Origin: Draconibacterium sp.
Lineage (GTDB): Bacteria; Bacteroidota; Bacteroidia; Bacteroidales; Prolixibacteraceae
NCBI GenBank assembly: GCA_015493625.1
Contig: WGCT01000394.1
Location: 1-5,381, forward strand
Direction of reading: 5' to 3'
Length of the DNA stretch: 5,381 nucleotides
Every line of letters starts with the position of its first letter. Position 1 is the first letter of the stretch. This document shows, in pieces, positions 5,278 to 5,381 of the stretch. The notes under the pieces are model-generated. The model was not told the DNA's origin, made no database searches, and saw nothing but the letters and a program-made list of their open reading frames with translations. A program made the position numbers and the translations under genes.

Positions 5278-5284
5278 GTTGTAA

Positions 5285-5381
5285 GTTGAACTAATCCCGA
5301 TGTACATCGGGAGGAGCACAGCGATGAAGGAGGCACAGCCCATCTGGCAACCAGCAGAACCGATGATTCCCTCCACTTAGC
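5285..5381. repeat. Family B palindrome, copy 3 (partial, runs to window edge)
   Basis: Eight bases after the stop of the metallophosphoesterase gene comes gttgaactaatcccgatg, identical to 1838-1855. It is part of a perfect 18-base palindrome tcccgatgtacatcggga (5295-5312). The tail GGAGGAGCACAG followed by GATGAAGGAGG resembles the tail of copy 2 (from about 2112). The hairpin-1 half of family B is absent here. The rest of the window has no gene that I can see. The palindrome could act as a 3'-end hairpin for the transcript but has no T-run. Confidence -1.

Overview
The window comes from a member of the Bacteroidota. The clearest evidence is the type IX secretion (T9SS) sorting domain that ends the first gene. 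Supporting signs are weak or absent Shine-Dalgarno sequences in front of some genes, a TAnnTTTG-type promoter box, AT-rich DNA and octamer repeats of the TTCAATCC kind. I cannot place it more precisely; a marine or anaerobic Bacteroidales/Marinilabiliales-like genome would fit. Every gene and gene remnant I can support reads on the + strand.

Layout: (1) 1-588 is the 3' end of a secreted protein with a CBM4/9-like beta-sandwich and a C-terminal T9SS type A sorting domain. (2) 589-1216 is a long non-coding stretch that ends in a ten-unit octamer array (1113-1192), directly before (3) 1217-1747, an intact gene for a winged-helix DNA-binding protein fused to a degenerate nucleotidyltransferase-like domain. 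Such proteins are often found at the head of surface-polysaccharide clusters in this phylum. (4) 1748-2178 holds no gene but is a mosaic of two interspersed repeat families. One copy of family A appears to be split by a 73-bp copy of family B. (5) 2179-2955 is a row of broken genes: a 14-codon stub that looks like the start of an SDR nucleotide-sugar epimerase or dehydratase, the N-terminal piece of a family with an FDR-I-V-L-R-G-Y motif, a REP-like double hairpin, and the last ~120 codons of uvrA. (6) 3043-5277 is an intact gene for a large exported LamG / fibronectin-like / calcineurin-like metallophosphoesterase. (7) 5278-5381 carries a further copy of the family B palindrome.

The intact genes do not form an obvious shared pathway. 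The most coherent reading is that a polysaccharide-type regulator gene has lost the biosynthesis genes that normally follow it, and that the space has filled with repeats and gene debris. The strongest unexplained signals are structural: hairpins kept by paired base changes between repeat copies, both in family B and in the REP-like doublet, and a nested repeat insertion. I see no convincing complete new defence or mobile system. The best candidates for something undescribed are the family B two-hairpin element and the octamer-preceded pseudo-nucleotidyltransferase regulator.
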